DNA from: Paenibacillus tundrae
Lineage (GTDB): Bacteria > Bacillota > Bacilli > Paenibacillales > Paenibacillaceae
Length of the DNA: 64,000 nucleotides
Reading direction: 5' to 3'
Assembly: GCF_030812775.1 (NCBI RefSeq)
Contig: NZ_JAUSTI010000004.1
Coordinates: forward strand, 349,613 to 413,612
The translations under genes and the position numbers were made by a program. Positions 55,287 to 63,904 of this stretch are shown piece after piece; the first letter of the stretch is position 1, and every line of letters begins with the position of its first letter. The notes under the pieces are model-generated. The model did not search any database. It saw nothing but the letters and a program-made list of their open reading frames with translations, and was not told the DNA's origin.

Positions 55287-56291
55287 TTATTTTTTGTGTC
55301 CTTGCTTGATAATGAGGTATACAAAATAAGGTGCACCAATAAGTGACGTAATGATGCCGACAGGAATCTCCATCGGTGGTACAATGACGCGGCCCAGAAG
55401 ATCGCCGAGCATCACGAGTAACGCACCCAATGCTGCGGTAAATGGTAGGGAACGAATGAAGTTTTCCCCGGTCAGTTTATGGGACAGATGCGGAATGATC
55501 AGTCCAACAAAACTGAGATTGCCTGAGATGCTGGCAGCACTTGCGGATAAAGCCAATGCCACGAGTAGCAGTAATGTTCGAACGGTACGAACTCGGGTGC
55601 CTAAGGACACAAGCACAGACTCATCCAGCTTCAACACATTCAGGTACCGAACAAGCAACATGGCGGCGATTAATCCAGCTACCGTCCATGGCCATAACAA
55701 CTCGGCATGTTGCAAATTGCGTGCGTAAAGACTACCTTTGAGCCAGATGAGTGCCTGACTGGAGCTCATGGCGTATTTGACAATTAACATCTTGATGATG
55801 GCTTGTAGAGCTGCACTGACAGCGATCCCCACGAGTGCCAGCCGAATCATGGAGTTCCCCTGACGCCGATAAGCCAAAAGAAAAATAAGTATACTTGCTA
55901 CTGCGGAGCCTGCCATCGAGTACACAGGTAGCCAGATCGCTGGCGTTAACGGCGCAAGCAGAATAATAAGCACAGTTACAAGCCCACCACCCGCGGTAGC
56001 ACCAATCACATCAGGTGAGGCGAGTGGATTGCGAAGCACCGTTTGCAGAATTGCTCCTGCCACAGAGGCAGAAACACCTACAAGCAGGGCACAGAGTACA
56101 CGGGGTAACCGAAGCTCATAGATCGTGCCGGCTTGTGCACGAAACTGGTTAACAATTTCACTAAAGGTAACTGGTGTAGCCCCGAAACGAAGTGACAGGA
56201 TAAAGACAACTACGATCATTACCAGTACGGTAGCCATTAGAAGAGAGTAACTACCTTTGCTGCGTAGGGATAAACTTTTCATATGTCTCAT
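55287..56291 (-). CDS. FecCD-family iron-siderophore ABC permease
   Basis: 334 residues with about ten helices; signatures are LRLPRVLCALLVGVSASVAGAILQTVLRNPLASPDVIG and GLIIPHLSH (truncated listing of two separate motifs). It overlaps the upstream permease by 4 bases, so the two are translated together as a heterodimer. No FecE/FhuC ATPase gene is found in the window. Confidence 0.9.
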   Translation of the reverse strand: MRHMKSLSLRSKGSYSLLMATVLVMIVVVFILSLRFGATPVTFSEIVNQFRAQAGTIYELRLPRVLCALLVGVSASVAGAILQTVLRNPLASPDVIGATAGGGLVTVLIILLAPLTPAIWLPVYSMAGSAVASILIFLLAYRRQGNSMIRLALVGIAVSAALQAIIKMLIVKYAMSSSQALIWLKGSLYARNLQHAELLWPWTVAGLIAAMLLVRYLNVLKLDESVLVSLGTRVRTVRTLLLLVALALSASAASISGNLSFVGLIIPHLSHKLTGENFIRSLPFTAALGALLVMLGDLLGRVIVPPMEIPVGIITSLIGAPYFVYLIIKQGHKK

Positions 56292-57337
56292 CCCTTCTTC
56301 CTCCCACGCATACGCATCAGGACAATGAAAAAGGGTGCTCCAATGAATGCAGTAATCAGTCCAACAGGCGATTCAATCGGGTAGAACAACATTCGTCCCA
56401 ATAGATCAGCGTATACCAGCAGAACGCTGCCCATAAGTGCTGCGAGCGGCAGAATGATACGATAATCTATACCTACCAGTGTACGAATGATATGTACGGA
56501 CATGAGACCGATAAATCCAATTGGGCCACATATGGCTGTTGCTGCGCCTACCAGTACGATAATCGCTATCATAATTCCGCTACGAACAACCGTTAGTCGT
56601 TGTCCGACAGAGATGGCTGTGTCCTCACCCATGGAAAGCACGTTTAACTGCGCGGCAAATAAACAGCAAACGATACTCATGGGGACAAGCGTGAACAAAG
56701 AGAAGATAACATCATCCCATGACATACCTGATAGATCGCCCGCCATCCAGCGAAGAAGCTGGTACAGATCCGTATCATGAAAGATGATGAGCGTGGTAGT
56801 CATTGAGCTGAAGAACAGACTATTCACAAGTCCTGTCAACACCACACTACTGGAATTGAAACGGCTGCGCACACTGAGCAAATAGATGATGATACCGCTC
56901 AGTGCTGTTCCAAGCATGGAGGCTGTGACCGTAAAAAAACGAAATGTCTGAAATTGCAGCAAGACTAGCAGTACCGCAATCGCCATATTGGCTCCCTGAT
57001 TAATGCCCATGACTTCAGGGTCAGCTAGATCATTAGACGTTAACGACTGTAGCAAGCAACCAGCAATGCCAAGTGCCGCTCCGACTATAGTCGCTGCGAT
57101 GATCCTTGGCAGACGAATCGTAGTGACTGAGCGAATCAGTGATTCGTTATCATACCAGCCAAACCAGTTGAACAAGATCGGTTCTTTGCGACTGGGCTGC
57201 AAATGAAATATCATGGCTAAGTAACAACCACACAAAAGTAGCACAATCAATGATAGGTAGATCCCTACCCGTTTCGAGAGACCCCAGCGCTTCCGAGCAG
57301 GAGAGGAATGAGATGTGCTATGAAGTGAGAGAGACAT
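56288..57337 (-). CDS. FecCD-family iron-siderophore ABC permease
   Basis: 349 residues, first gene of the operon. Motifs are IRLPRIIAATIVGAALGIAG and GPIGFIGLMSVHIIRTLVG. It has about ten helices. The Fur box at 57378-57392 is 41 bases before the start. Confidence 0.9.
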   Translation of the reverse strand: MSLSLHSTSHSSPARKRWGLSKRVGIYLSLIVLLLCGCYLAMIFHLQPSRKEPILFNWFGWYDNESLIRSVTTIRLPRIIAATIVGAALGIAGCLLQSLTSNDLADPEVMGINQGANMAIAVLLVLLQFQTFRFFTVTASMLGTALSGIIIYLLSVRSRFNSSSVVLTGLVNSLFFSSMTTTLIIFHDTDLYQLLRWMAGDLSGMSWDDVIFSLFTLVPMSIVCCLFAAQLNVLSMGEDTAISVGQRLTVVRSGIMIAIIVLVGAATAICGPIGFIGLMSVHIIRTLVGIDYRIILPLAALMGSVLLVYADLLGRMLFYPIESPVGLITAFIGAPFFIVLMRMRGRKKG

Positions 57338-57377
57338 GCTGGAATACGTTCATCTCCTTTTCAACATTCAATTTTAA

Positions 57378-57392
57378 TGAAAATGATTATCA
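57378..57392. promoter_or_regulatory. Fur box in a divergent promoter region
   Basis: TGAAAATGATTATCA fits the 7-1-7 Fur motif TGATAATNATTATCA with one mismatch. It lies between the siderophore permease operon (minus) and the two-component genes (plus). A perfect TATAAT follows on the plus strand at 57400-57405. Confidence 0.85.
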
Positions 57393-57442
57393 TTGTTGCT
57401 ATAATACATTACAGTTGTGTGATTCATGTGTTGTTGGAGGTC

Positions 57443-57478
57443 GTTCAGAATGTCCAGTTGAAAAGTGAACTTCTGAAC
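57443..57478. promoter_or_regulatory. Inverted repeat before the response-regulator gene
   Basis: GTTCAGAA (57443-57450) and TTCTGAAC (57471-57478) are perfect inverted copies 20 bases apart, just before AGGAGG of the regulator gene. It may be an autoregulatory site or a leader hairpin. Confidence 0.4.
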
Positions 57479-57500
57479 ATGCACTTATAGGAGGAAAATT

Positions 57501-58181
57501 GTGAGACGTTCTGTTTTATTAATAGAAGATGAGGAATCTATTCGTGAATTGGTCAGCGATTATTTCACGCAATCCTCTTGGCAAGTGATCGAAGCGGCCA
57601 ACGGGGAAGAGGCACTGGAGTTATTTAAGACTCGTCCCGTCGATCTCGTCATTGTGGATCTGATGATTCCGAAAGTAAGTGGCTGGAATGTGTGTAAGCA
57701 GGTACGCTCACAGTCCACGGTGCCAATCATTATCCTGACTGCCAAATCCGAGGAAGAGAACAAGCTGCTTGGTTTCGAACTGGGAGCGGACGATTATGTA
57801 ACCAAACCCTTCAGTCCAAGAGTGCTGGTTGCCCGCGCAGAGACGCTGATGAAACGTGTAGAACACACCGTGGGTCAGGAGGAACCGCTGATTTCGTTTG
57901 GAAATACGGTCATTTACGAGCGAAAACGACTTGTGAAGATCAACGGTCAGCCTATCGAGCTGTCTTATAAAGAGTATGATGTGCTGCTGCATCTGCTAAA
58001 ACATAAGAACTTTCCGTTAACACGTGAACATCTGTTAAATCAGGTATGGGGCGTAGACTATTTCGGTGACCCTCGTGTCGTGGATACACATATCAAAAAT
58101 CTGCGCAAGAAGCTGGAGGCAGACGCTCGTTACATTCGCACGGTGTTCCGCATCGGTTATAAATTTGAGGTTGAGTCATGA
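57501..58181 (+). CDS. OmpR-family response regulator
   Basis: 226 residues, GTG start 57501 after AGGAGGAAAA. The receiver domain has Glu9/Asp10, phospho-acceptor Asp53 (VIVDLMIPK) and the Lys in VTKPFSP. The C-terminal winged helix has SYKEYDVLLHLLKHKN and RVVDTHIKNLRKKL. It is coupled by a 4-base overlap to the kinase gene. Its position opposite a Fur-controlled siderophore operon hints at a link with iron or cell-envelope stress, but nothing in the sequence proves it. Confidence 0.93.
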   Translation: MRRSVLLIEDEESIRELVSDYFTQSSWQVIEAANGEEALELFKTRPVDLVIVDLMIPKVSGWNVCKQVRSQSTVPIIILTAKSEEENKLLGFELGADDYVTKPFSPRVLVARAETLMKRVEHTVGQEEPLISFGNTVIYERKRLVKINGQPIELSYKEYDVLLHLLKHKNFPLTREHLLNQVWGVDYFGDPRVVDTHIKNLRKKLEADARYIRTVFRIGYKFEVES

Positions 58182-59953
58182 AGCCAAGAGGCATTGTGTT
58201 TAAGCTGTTTGTTGCGAACTTAATATTCTATATTGTCTTCTTCGCGGCAGTCGTGGCGGGACATTTCTGGTTCTTTGAACGTTTCTACCAGCATGAGCGG
58301 ACGACTGAACTCGGGAAAAAGTTAGCATCCTTCGCTTCGGATTACACCCAGCAGAAATGGCCTGCTGAGAAGACACCCACCGTTATGGGTAGTTTCATTA
58401 CGCAAAATCATGTGCAAATGGCGATTCTGGATACAGATGGAGAGGTACGATACGATAATCCGTTTCGAATTCAACTGAGTACAGACGCAGGGCAGTCGTT
58501 ATCCATTGCAGTATCCTTTTTTTCCGACATGTCCGCATTGACTGCATATGGCTTGCAACCCGGTGATCGTATAACGGTACAGGGAGAGTATTATGTGGAG
58601 CAAGGGCATTCGTTATTCTCACCGTATGTCATCCGTAAGAATGGTTCGCCTGCGGTAGGATCATTGCCGTATAATGCGAATCGCGAAGGCGTTATCGAGG
58701 TGAGCGGAACCATTGATTCTGTATTGTTGCCAGCTCCGGGGCAGTGGAATAACAGAGAAGGTATTATGGCTGCTGCACTCAAGGTGTGGTTCCCTCTACC
58801 AGCAGAGTATAACGAGCAAGTGAACCGGGGAGAAGCCATTCATACCGAGTGGAAGGAACCCATTAGCGGAGTACATAATCTCGTGTTTGTCCAGCCGATC
58901 CTGCGTAATGGTAAGGTCACCGAGTATTTATTTGCATTAACACCATTAACCCAGCTTGGCGAGGCATTTGGCGCACTTGAGGTGTATTATGCCTTTTTCA
59001 GTATTACCGGGGGATTGTTGCTCATTGTGGTCCTTTCGTTCTTGTTCTCTAAAATGGTCTCACGTCCGCTATTACAGTTGAATCGAAATGCGGCACGTAT
59101 GGCGAAGCTTGATTTCACTGCGATCTCTTCTATTGAAAGTAAAGACGAACTGGGCAGTCTGTCAGAGAGCTTGGTCAGCCTTTCTTCGAATCTGGATCGC
59201 ACATTGAAGGAGCTTCAACTAACGAATGAGAAATTAGTGCTGGAGATGGAATACAAAAGCAAGATGGAAGAACTGCAAAAGCGCTTTGTTTCGGATGCTT
59301 CTCATGAGCTTAAGACACCGATTAGTGTCGTGAAGGGGTATGCTGAAGGGCTTCTAGATCAGATCGCCGAAAATAAACGAGAGCGATACATCCGTACCAT
59401 TTTACGAGAAGCGGATCGGATGGAAAAATTAGTACTAGATATGTTAGAGCTCACTCGGCTGGAAGCTGGAGCAGTGAAGCTGCGTGGTGATGTATTCTCA
59501 GTAGATCAACTCGCATTGGAGTCCATGGAGAAGATGGGACAGCTTGCGAAAGCGAAGCACATGGAAATTCAAATTCAGGGAGATCGGAATGTGCACGCTT
59601 GGGCGGATCCCGAGAAAATCGAACAGGTACTCCTGAACTATCTCAGTAATGCCATTCGTAACGGTACCGATGGAAGCCCAATTCAGATTCTCATCCAGCA
59701 TGATGTACAGAAGCAGAATGTCTGTGTTTCGGTAGAAAATGAGGGGCCGAGCATTGCAGAGCATGAATTGTCCCTGATCTGGGATCGTTTCTATCGAGAA
59801 GAGGACGCTCGCAGTCGCCAAGCAGGGGGAACTGGTCTGGGATTATCTATCGTGAAGGAGATTATACAATTGCACCAGCAATCGTACGGGGTTGTGAATA
59901 CGCCGAATGGAGTCAGATTTTATTTTACATTAGATGTTCCATTGGAGAGGTGA
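58178..59953 (+). CDS. Sensor histidine kinase
   Basis: 591 residues. TM1 at about 10-32, an extracellular region of about 230 residues, TM2 at about 271-290, HAMP (about 292-345), a short coiled coil, then HisKA with His376 in SDASHELKTPIS and HATPase (NYLSNAIRNGT, WDRFYREEDAR, GTGLGLSIVKEI). The extracellular domain (GDRITVQGEYYVEQGHSLFSPYVI) has no obvious ligand family. It phosphorylates the regulator encoded upstream. Confidence 0.92.
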   Translation: MKPRGIVFKLFVANLIFYIVFFAAVVAGHFWFFERFYQHERTTELGKKLASFASDYTQQKWPAEKTPTVMGSFITQNHVQMAILDTDGEVRYDNPFRIQLSTDAGQSLSIAVSFFSDMSALTAYGLQPGDRITVQGEYYVEQGHSLFSPYVIRKNGSPAVGSLPYNANREGVIEVSGTIDSVLLPAPGQWNNREGIMAAALKVWFPLPAEYNEQVNRGEAIHTEWKEPISGVHNLVFVQPILRNGKVTEYLFALTPLTQLGEAFGALEVYYAFFSITGGLLLIVVLSFLFSKMVSRPLLQLNRNAARMAKLDFTAISSIESKDELGSLSESLVSLSSNLDRTLKELQLTNEKLVLEMEYKSKMEELQKRFVSDASHELKTPISVVKGYAEGLLDQIAENKRERYIRTILREADRMEKLVLDMLELTRLEAGAVKLRGDVFSVDQLALESMEKMGQLAKAKHMEIQIQGDRNVHAWADPEKIEQVLLNYLSNAIRNGTDGSPIQILIQHDVQKQNVCVSVENEGPSIAEHELSLIWDRFYREEDARSRQAGGTGLGLSIVKEIIQLHQQSYGVVNTPNGVRFYFTLDVPLER

Positions 59954-60134
59954 GTTTATCAAAGCACAGAACTGTAGAATCGTGATGTTCGACCAACCTA
60001 TATACAGAGAATGGGATTGCTTATATATTGATGGGAGTGCGTTGTATTACAATGTGGGAGAAGGTATGGTTGCGAGTATTGCAACGAGTTAGTGCCATGA
60101 GTGGTTTGTGATCAAGTTATAAGGAGGACTGTTC

Positions 60135-60704
60135 GTGGAATTAAGACCAATCACATCGATAACGATGGATGAATTTGCTCAGCTCGGTCATTTTGGATAT
60201 GTATCCACGCGTAAATTGGAATGTTCAAGAGAAGAGACGGAGATACCTTACTCTTACAACGTACGAATCCATCTCATTGATGTAGATCCGCCGTATGTGA
60301 AGGAAGAAATGAATGATGAAGAGGATCTGAAGCGATACAACCAGCTTGTTACCTTAGGTTATTCGTACGGGGTGTATGTCGATCAGCAGTTCGTAGCACT
60401 TGCGATTGCTGAGCCTCAATACTGGAATAATACGTTGTTAATCTGGCATCTGCAGGTTCATGAGCGTCATCAGCGGAAAGGGTACGGCAAGATTCTTATC
60501 GATAAGATGACCAACTTGGCTAGAGACAACGGACTACGAGCGGTGACGGTCGAGACGCAAAATACCAATGTAGCCGCAGTACAGTTCTATATGCAATGCG
60601 GATTTCAGATCGAAGGAATTGATCTCTCGCTATACTCCAACAACGATACAGGAAATGAAGAGATCGCTTTGTATATGCGTAGGAAAATTCCACAACATGA
60701 ATAA
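60135..60704 (+). CDS. GNAT-family N-acetyltransferase
   Basis: 189 residues, start GTG 60135 behind AAGGAGG. The acetyl-CoA site is visible as LQVHERHQRKGYGKILIDKM (motif A, R/Q-x-x-G-x-G), and the C-terminal part AVQFYMQCGFQIEGIDLSLYSNN is typical of GNATs. The EVALA-type strand before it and the last segment (EEIALYMRRKI) complete the fold. The substrate is not predictable. Confidence 0.87.
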   Translation: MELRPITSITMDEFAQLGHFGYVSTRKLECSREETEIPYSYNVRIHLIDVDPPYVKEEMNDEEDLKRYNQLVTLGYSYGVYVDQQFVALAIAEPQYWNNTLLIWHLQVHERHQRKGYGKILIDKMTNLARDNGLRAVTVETQNTNVAAVQFYMQCGFQIEGIDLSLYSNNDTGNEEIALYMRRKIPQHE

Positions 60705-60722
60705 CTAGAAGGAGTTGCAACA

Positions 60723-61250
60723 TTGAAGAGGTACGATAAGGGAAAAGTAAGACTGAAATGGTACGAATACATCATTATTCATTCATTTAGTGCGATATTA
60801 CTACTGCTATTCTTAATCTTGATTGATGCGAAGCCAAAAGACCTCAAAGCTTTTATTGAGTTGTTCGTTCAGGTCAACATCACCGGCGCATTAGCCGTTG
60901 CGGCACTAGTGGCCAGTATAGGTACTTTTAGATGGGATCATTATATCAAAGGGTTAAAAGGGGAGGGCATGTTATCCAGTAACTATAGAAAAGCTTACAT
61001 AAATAAGAATGCCAAGAAGCCATTTTATCTCATTTTATTTATGATCAGTGCCTTTATTCTTCTTAGTATTGTGACGTTAATTGCTAGTGTGTTCCTTGAT
61101 GCAAGTAAAGTATCCATATTCACAGTAGATATTAATATTGAACTTGGGGTCAGATGGGCTTGTCTTAGCTTGGTTGCGGTCAACTTAGTCTTAAGTATTA
61201 TTATGATTCAGTATTCACTGAAATATATGAAAGAGCTTCTCTATAGATAG
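60723..61250 (+). CDS. Membrane protein of unknown function
   Basis: 175 residues, TTG start 60723 after AAGGAG. Four hydrophobic helices (YIIIHSFSAILLLLFLILI; ITGALAVAALVASIG; FYLILFMISAFILLSIVTLI; WACLSLVAVNLVLSIIM). The loop between helices 2 and 3 is basic and probably cytoplasmic. It lies 18 bases after the acetyltransferase. No family is recognised. Confidence 0.6.
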   Translation: MKRYDKGKVRLKWYEYIIIHSFSAILLLLFLILIDAKPKDLKAFIELFVQVNITGALAVAALVASIGTFRWDHYIKGLKGEGMLSSNYRKAYINKNAKKPFYLILFMISAFILLSIVTLIASVFLDASKVSIFTVDINIELGVRWACLSLVAVNLVLSIIMIQYSLKYMKELLYR

Positions 61251-61280
61251 AGGATAGCGTTGAATTAGGAGCGAAGAAAT

Positions 61281-61646
61281 ATGGAACAGAAGCAGTTCTG
61301 GTTTTATATCCAACGAGAGATGACCGATTTTATCCAAGACGTCAACCTGTTCAGTGGTTTGGATGATTCTCATCGAGATTATGAAGATACATGGGAATGG
61401 TACGAATATGGCTCAAGCGACCTAAGTAATACAGAGGTGTATATCAATATTTCAAGAGAGCACAACGGGGAACAAGCTAGTTACGAATGTCCGGTCAGGT
61501 TAAAGTATCATAACTCAGAGGTAGAGGTTCATACGGTTGGATTAGGGATTTCAATAGAATTAGGTGTGAAAGTATATTATGGTTCAGTCGCCTATGAAGG
61601 CGGGAATCAGTATACATATCAAGAGGAGCTTAGTTGGGGAGCATAA
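61281..61646 (+). CDS. Hypothetical soluble protein
   Basis: 121 residues, ATG 61281 after AGGAGCGAAG. An aromatic, acidic N-terminal half (FWFYIQREMTDFIQDVNLFSG, YEDTWEWYEYG) is followed by beta-strand-like sequence (YECPVRLKYHNSEVEVHTVGL). It could be an immunity- or lipocalin-like small protein; I recognise no family. It ends 22 bases before the next acetyltransferase. Confidence 0.55.
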   Translation: MEQKQFWFYIQREMTDFIQDVNLFSGLDDSHRDYEDTWEWYEYGSSDLSNTEVYINISREHNGEQASYECPVRLKYHNSEVEVHTVGLGISIELGVKVYYGSVAYEGGNQYTYQEELSWGA

Positions 61647-61668
61647 ACAAGAAGCGGAGGTAGTGAAG

Positions 61669-62187
61669 ATGAGCAGTGTTACGCTAAAACAACTCTCGAC
61701 CCAAGATCAAGCAGCCATGTTGGATCGTGAATTCGTTAATCATTTTCCGTGGTATCGTTCGGGCAATTACTTTGCGAAATGTTTGGAGGAGAATGTACAA
61801 GGAAAGCGAGTAACCCTGTTGGCATTCTGCAACGAGGTACTTGCAGGTGCTTGCCACCTGTTACATCACTCCGAGTATCCGTTTTTCAGTCATGAAAATA
61901 TTCCAGAAATTAATGATCTCAACGTATTTCCTGAATTCAGAAGAAAGAAAATTGCCAGCGCATTACTCAATGAGATGGAGAAAATTGCAGCCCGTGATTA
62001 CACACGTATTGGACTCGGTGTAGGGCTGTATCAAGATTATGGGAATGCCCAAAGGATGTATACCAAGCGTGGTTATGTCATGGATGGGAAAGGGATCATG
62101 TATAACAATGTTCAAGTGGTACCTGGACAACCTGTGATGGTAGATGATGAATTATTGCTGTATTTAGTGAAGGACTTGGGCATATAG
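61669..62187 (+). CDS. GNAT-family N-acetyltransferase
   Basis: 172 residues; ATG 61669 is chosen because GGAGGT lies 8 bases upstream, whereas the longer frame would start within the previous gene. Motif A reads LNVFPEFRRKKIASALLNEM, motif B is YGNAQRMYTKRGYVMDGKGI. It is similar in length to aminoglycoside-type GNATs of Bacillales, but the substrate is unknown. Confidence 0.85.
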   Translation: MSSVTLKQLSTQDQAAMLDREFVNHFPWYRSGNYFAKCLEENVQGKRVTLLAFCNEVLAGACHLLHHSEYPFFSHENIPEINDLNVFPEFRRKKIASALLNEMEKIAARDYTRIGLGVGLYQDYGNAQRMYTKRGYVMDGKGIMYNNVQVVPGQPVMVDDELLLYLVKDLGI

Positions 62188-62251
62188 TGTTGTAAAAGGT
62201 TGGTTTCTAGCGCCAACTTATTGTCTCTATTTATTGGGGAGAGTGGTCGCG

Positions 62252-62632
62252 ATGATTGTGTTGTCAGAGATCATATTCACTATGTTGATTGCTGTGGTCA
62301 TTCTCTTCCAAGCTGCGCTAGCTGCTGGTGTACCATGGGGCGAATACGCGATGGGTGGAAAATTCCCCGGTCAATACCCCCTGTTTATGCGTTTCATTTG
62401 TTTGTTTCAGATCGCCATTCTGGCGCTGATCGGTATCATTGTTCTAAGTAAATCTGGGTTGCTACTGCCTGCCTGGTCTGCGTTTGCAAATACAGCCATT
62501 TGGTTTATTGTTGCTTATCTGGTGCTGGGTACAATAATGAATTTTATGACGCCAAGTGTGTGGGAACGAAGAATCTGGGCACCTGTATCGTTGTTACTTC
62601 TTATAACGAGTGTAGTCATCGCATGGTCTTAG
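62252..62632 (+). CDS. Small membrane protein with four helices
   Basis: 126 residues from ATG 62252, behind GGGGAGAG. Hydrophobic segments start near residues 3, 44, 73 and 104 (IVLSEIIFTMLIAVVILFQA; FICLFQIAILALIGIIVL; IWFIVAYLVLGTIMNFM; WAPVSLLLLITSVVIAW). The conserved-looking AAGVPWGEYAMGGKFPGQYP loop after helix 1 is common in a family of uncharacterised Bacillales membrane proteins. Confidence 0.68.
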   Translation: MIVLSEIIFTMLIAVVILFQAALAAGVPWGEYAMGGKFPGQYPLFMRFICLFQIAILALIGIIVLSKSGLLLPAWSAFANTAIWFIVAYLVLGTIMNFMTPSVWERRIWAPVSLLLLITSVVIAWS

Positions 62633-62662
62633 TGCATAGATAGAAGTGACATACACAACGAT

Positions 62663-62695
62663 AGAGCTCTGGCATGTACGCCAAAGGGCTCTTTT
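62663..62695 (+). terminator. Probable Rho-independent terminator
   Basis: AGAGCTCTGGC pairs imperfectly with GCCAAAGGGCTCT, followed by TTTT. It lies 31 bases after the stop of the small membrane protein gene. Confidence 0.6.
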
Positions 62696-62776
62696 ACTCG
62701 TTAACGCTTGTCATTTATACTGATAGGAGGTTACTAATTATACATAGAAGAGAACACTGGAAGGAGTGACTGCATT

Positions 62777-63829
62777 GTGGTGTGGATCTATTACATTGGA
62801 GCCGCTATATTCATTATTATTGGAGTTTTAGTGGGACGTAAGTTGAAAGAGAATCGTTCCACAGGAGGCCGGAGAAGACGTCAGAAGGACATGTACATAA
62901 GCACCAATTTACCTCCAAATCTCGGACTACGTGATGAGATTGCATACAAACAGACGATTCAGAGATTGGAAGCTAGCTTTCAAACACATTTCCATATACA
63001 TGCTGAAGACAAACTTGAATTACGCATGCAGCAGGAACATCCTCACATGAGCAAGCTAGAGTATCAGTGGAAGTTGCTCGAGCTCAAGCGATATTTCATC
63101 ATGGCCTCACTGCTGAAGCAGGTGCCTATGTTCAGTGAACAGGTGGATCAGTTATGGCATGAAATGCTGATGTTTACAAGATCGTACGCCGATTTTTGTA
63201 CAGAATTCATGGGTGCCATGGTACACCATGAGCCAGCAGTTACTCGCAGTGATACGCCAGGTGCGCGTGCTTGGTTTGACTGGGTGTATTGTCAGCTCTT
63301 TGAGTTCACTCCATATAGTTCCGCGATCTGGGGTGATTTCTTCAGGTATCCGTTATCTGGCGACGTACAGAAGCTGATCGTACAGGGGGAACGATCTGAA
63401 TTGGTGAACCAGCTTTTCCATGCTAGGCGTACGCAGGAGGAACCTGAGACAGCGCAAGTGGTTACTTACCTAATCGAGCAGTTACAGCGATCAGCCAACC
63501 TGAACGAGAAAGAGTTATCTCTTGAAAAGACAGGTTCAGGTACGAGTAATGTGGCTCTTCTCATGGCAAGTGCAATGGTGTATTACTCCATACAAGATGA
63601 GTCAACGTATGAAATGCACATGGAGAGTCTGGAACAAGACGTTTTTCCGAGGGAGAAGGGTTCTTCGTCAAGTAGTAGCTGTTCGAGTAGTTCGAGTTGT
63701 TATGCAGATCATTCCAGCGATCATCACAGTCATTCTTCTGGAGATTCCGATTCCTCATCAGGTTCATCTTCTTCAGATTCGTCTTGTAGTTCGTCCAGTT
63801 GCTCATCTTGTGGCGGTGGTGGAGATTAA
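62777..63829 (+). CDS. GRDP-like (glycine-rich domain-containing) membrane protein with Ser/Cys-rich tail
   Basis: 350 residues, GTG 62777 with AAGGAG 10 bases upstream. An N-terminal membrane helix (IYYIGAAIFIIIGVLVG) is followed by a basic stretch (RRRRQK). A helical domain (about 60-180) has the GRDP signature VDQLWHEMLMFTRSYADFC and a nearby HH. The last 60 residues are almost only Ser, Cys, Asp and His, ending SSCSSCGGGGD, with nine Cys in all in the tail. Similar C-terminal SxCGGGG tails occur in uncharacterised Gram-positive surface or membrane proteins. The function is unknown. Confidence 0.75.
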   Translation: MVWIYYIGAAIFIIIGVLVGRKLKENRSTGGRRRRQKDMYISTNLPPNLGLRDEIAYKQTIQRLEASFQTHFHIHAEDKLELRMQQEHPHMSKLEYQWKLLELKRYFIMASLLKQVPMFSEQVDQLWHEMLMFTRSYADFCTEFMGAMVHHEPAVTRSDTPGARAWFDWVYCQLFEFTPYSSAIWGDFFRYPLSGDVQKLIVQGERSELVNQLFHARRTQEEPETAQVVTYLIEQLQRSANLNEKELSLEKTGSGTSNVALLMASAMVYYSIQDESTYEMHMESLEQDVFPREKGSSSSSSCSSSSSCYADHSSDHHSHSSGDSDSSSGSSSSDSSCSSSSCSSCGGGGD

Positions 63830-63904
63830 GTCAGGGATTAATAAGTAGAGTAGAGTATTCCGATCAGCATAAAACAACCTGAAAAAGGAAAAGGGCTTTC
63901 CCCT

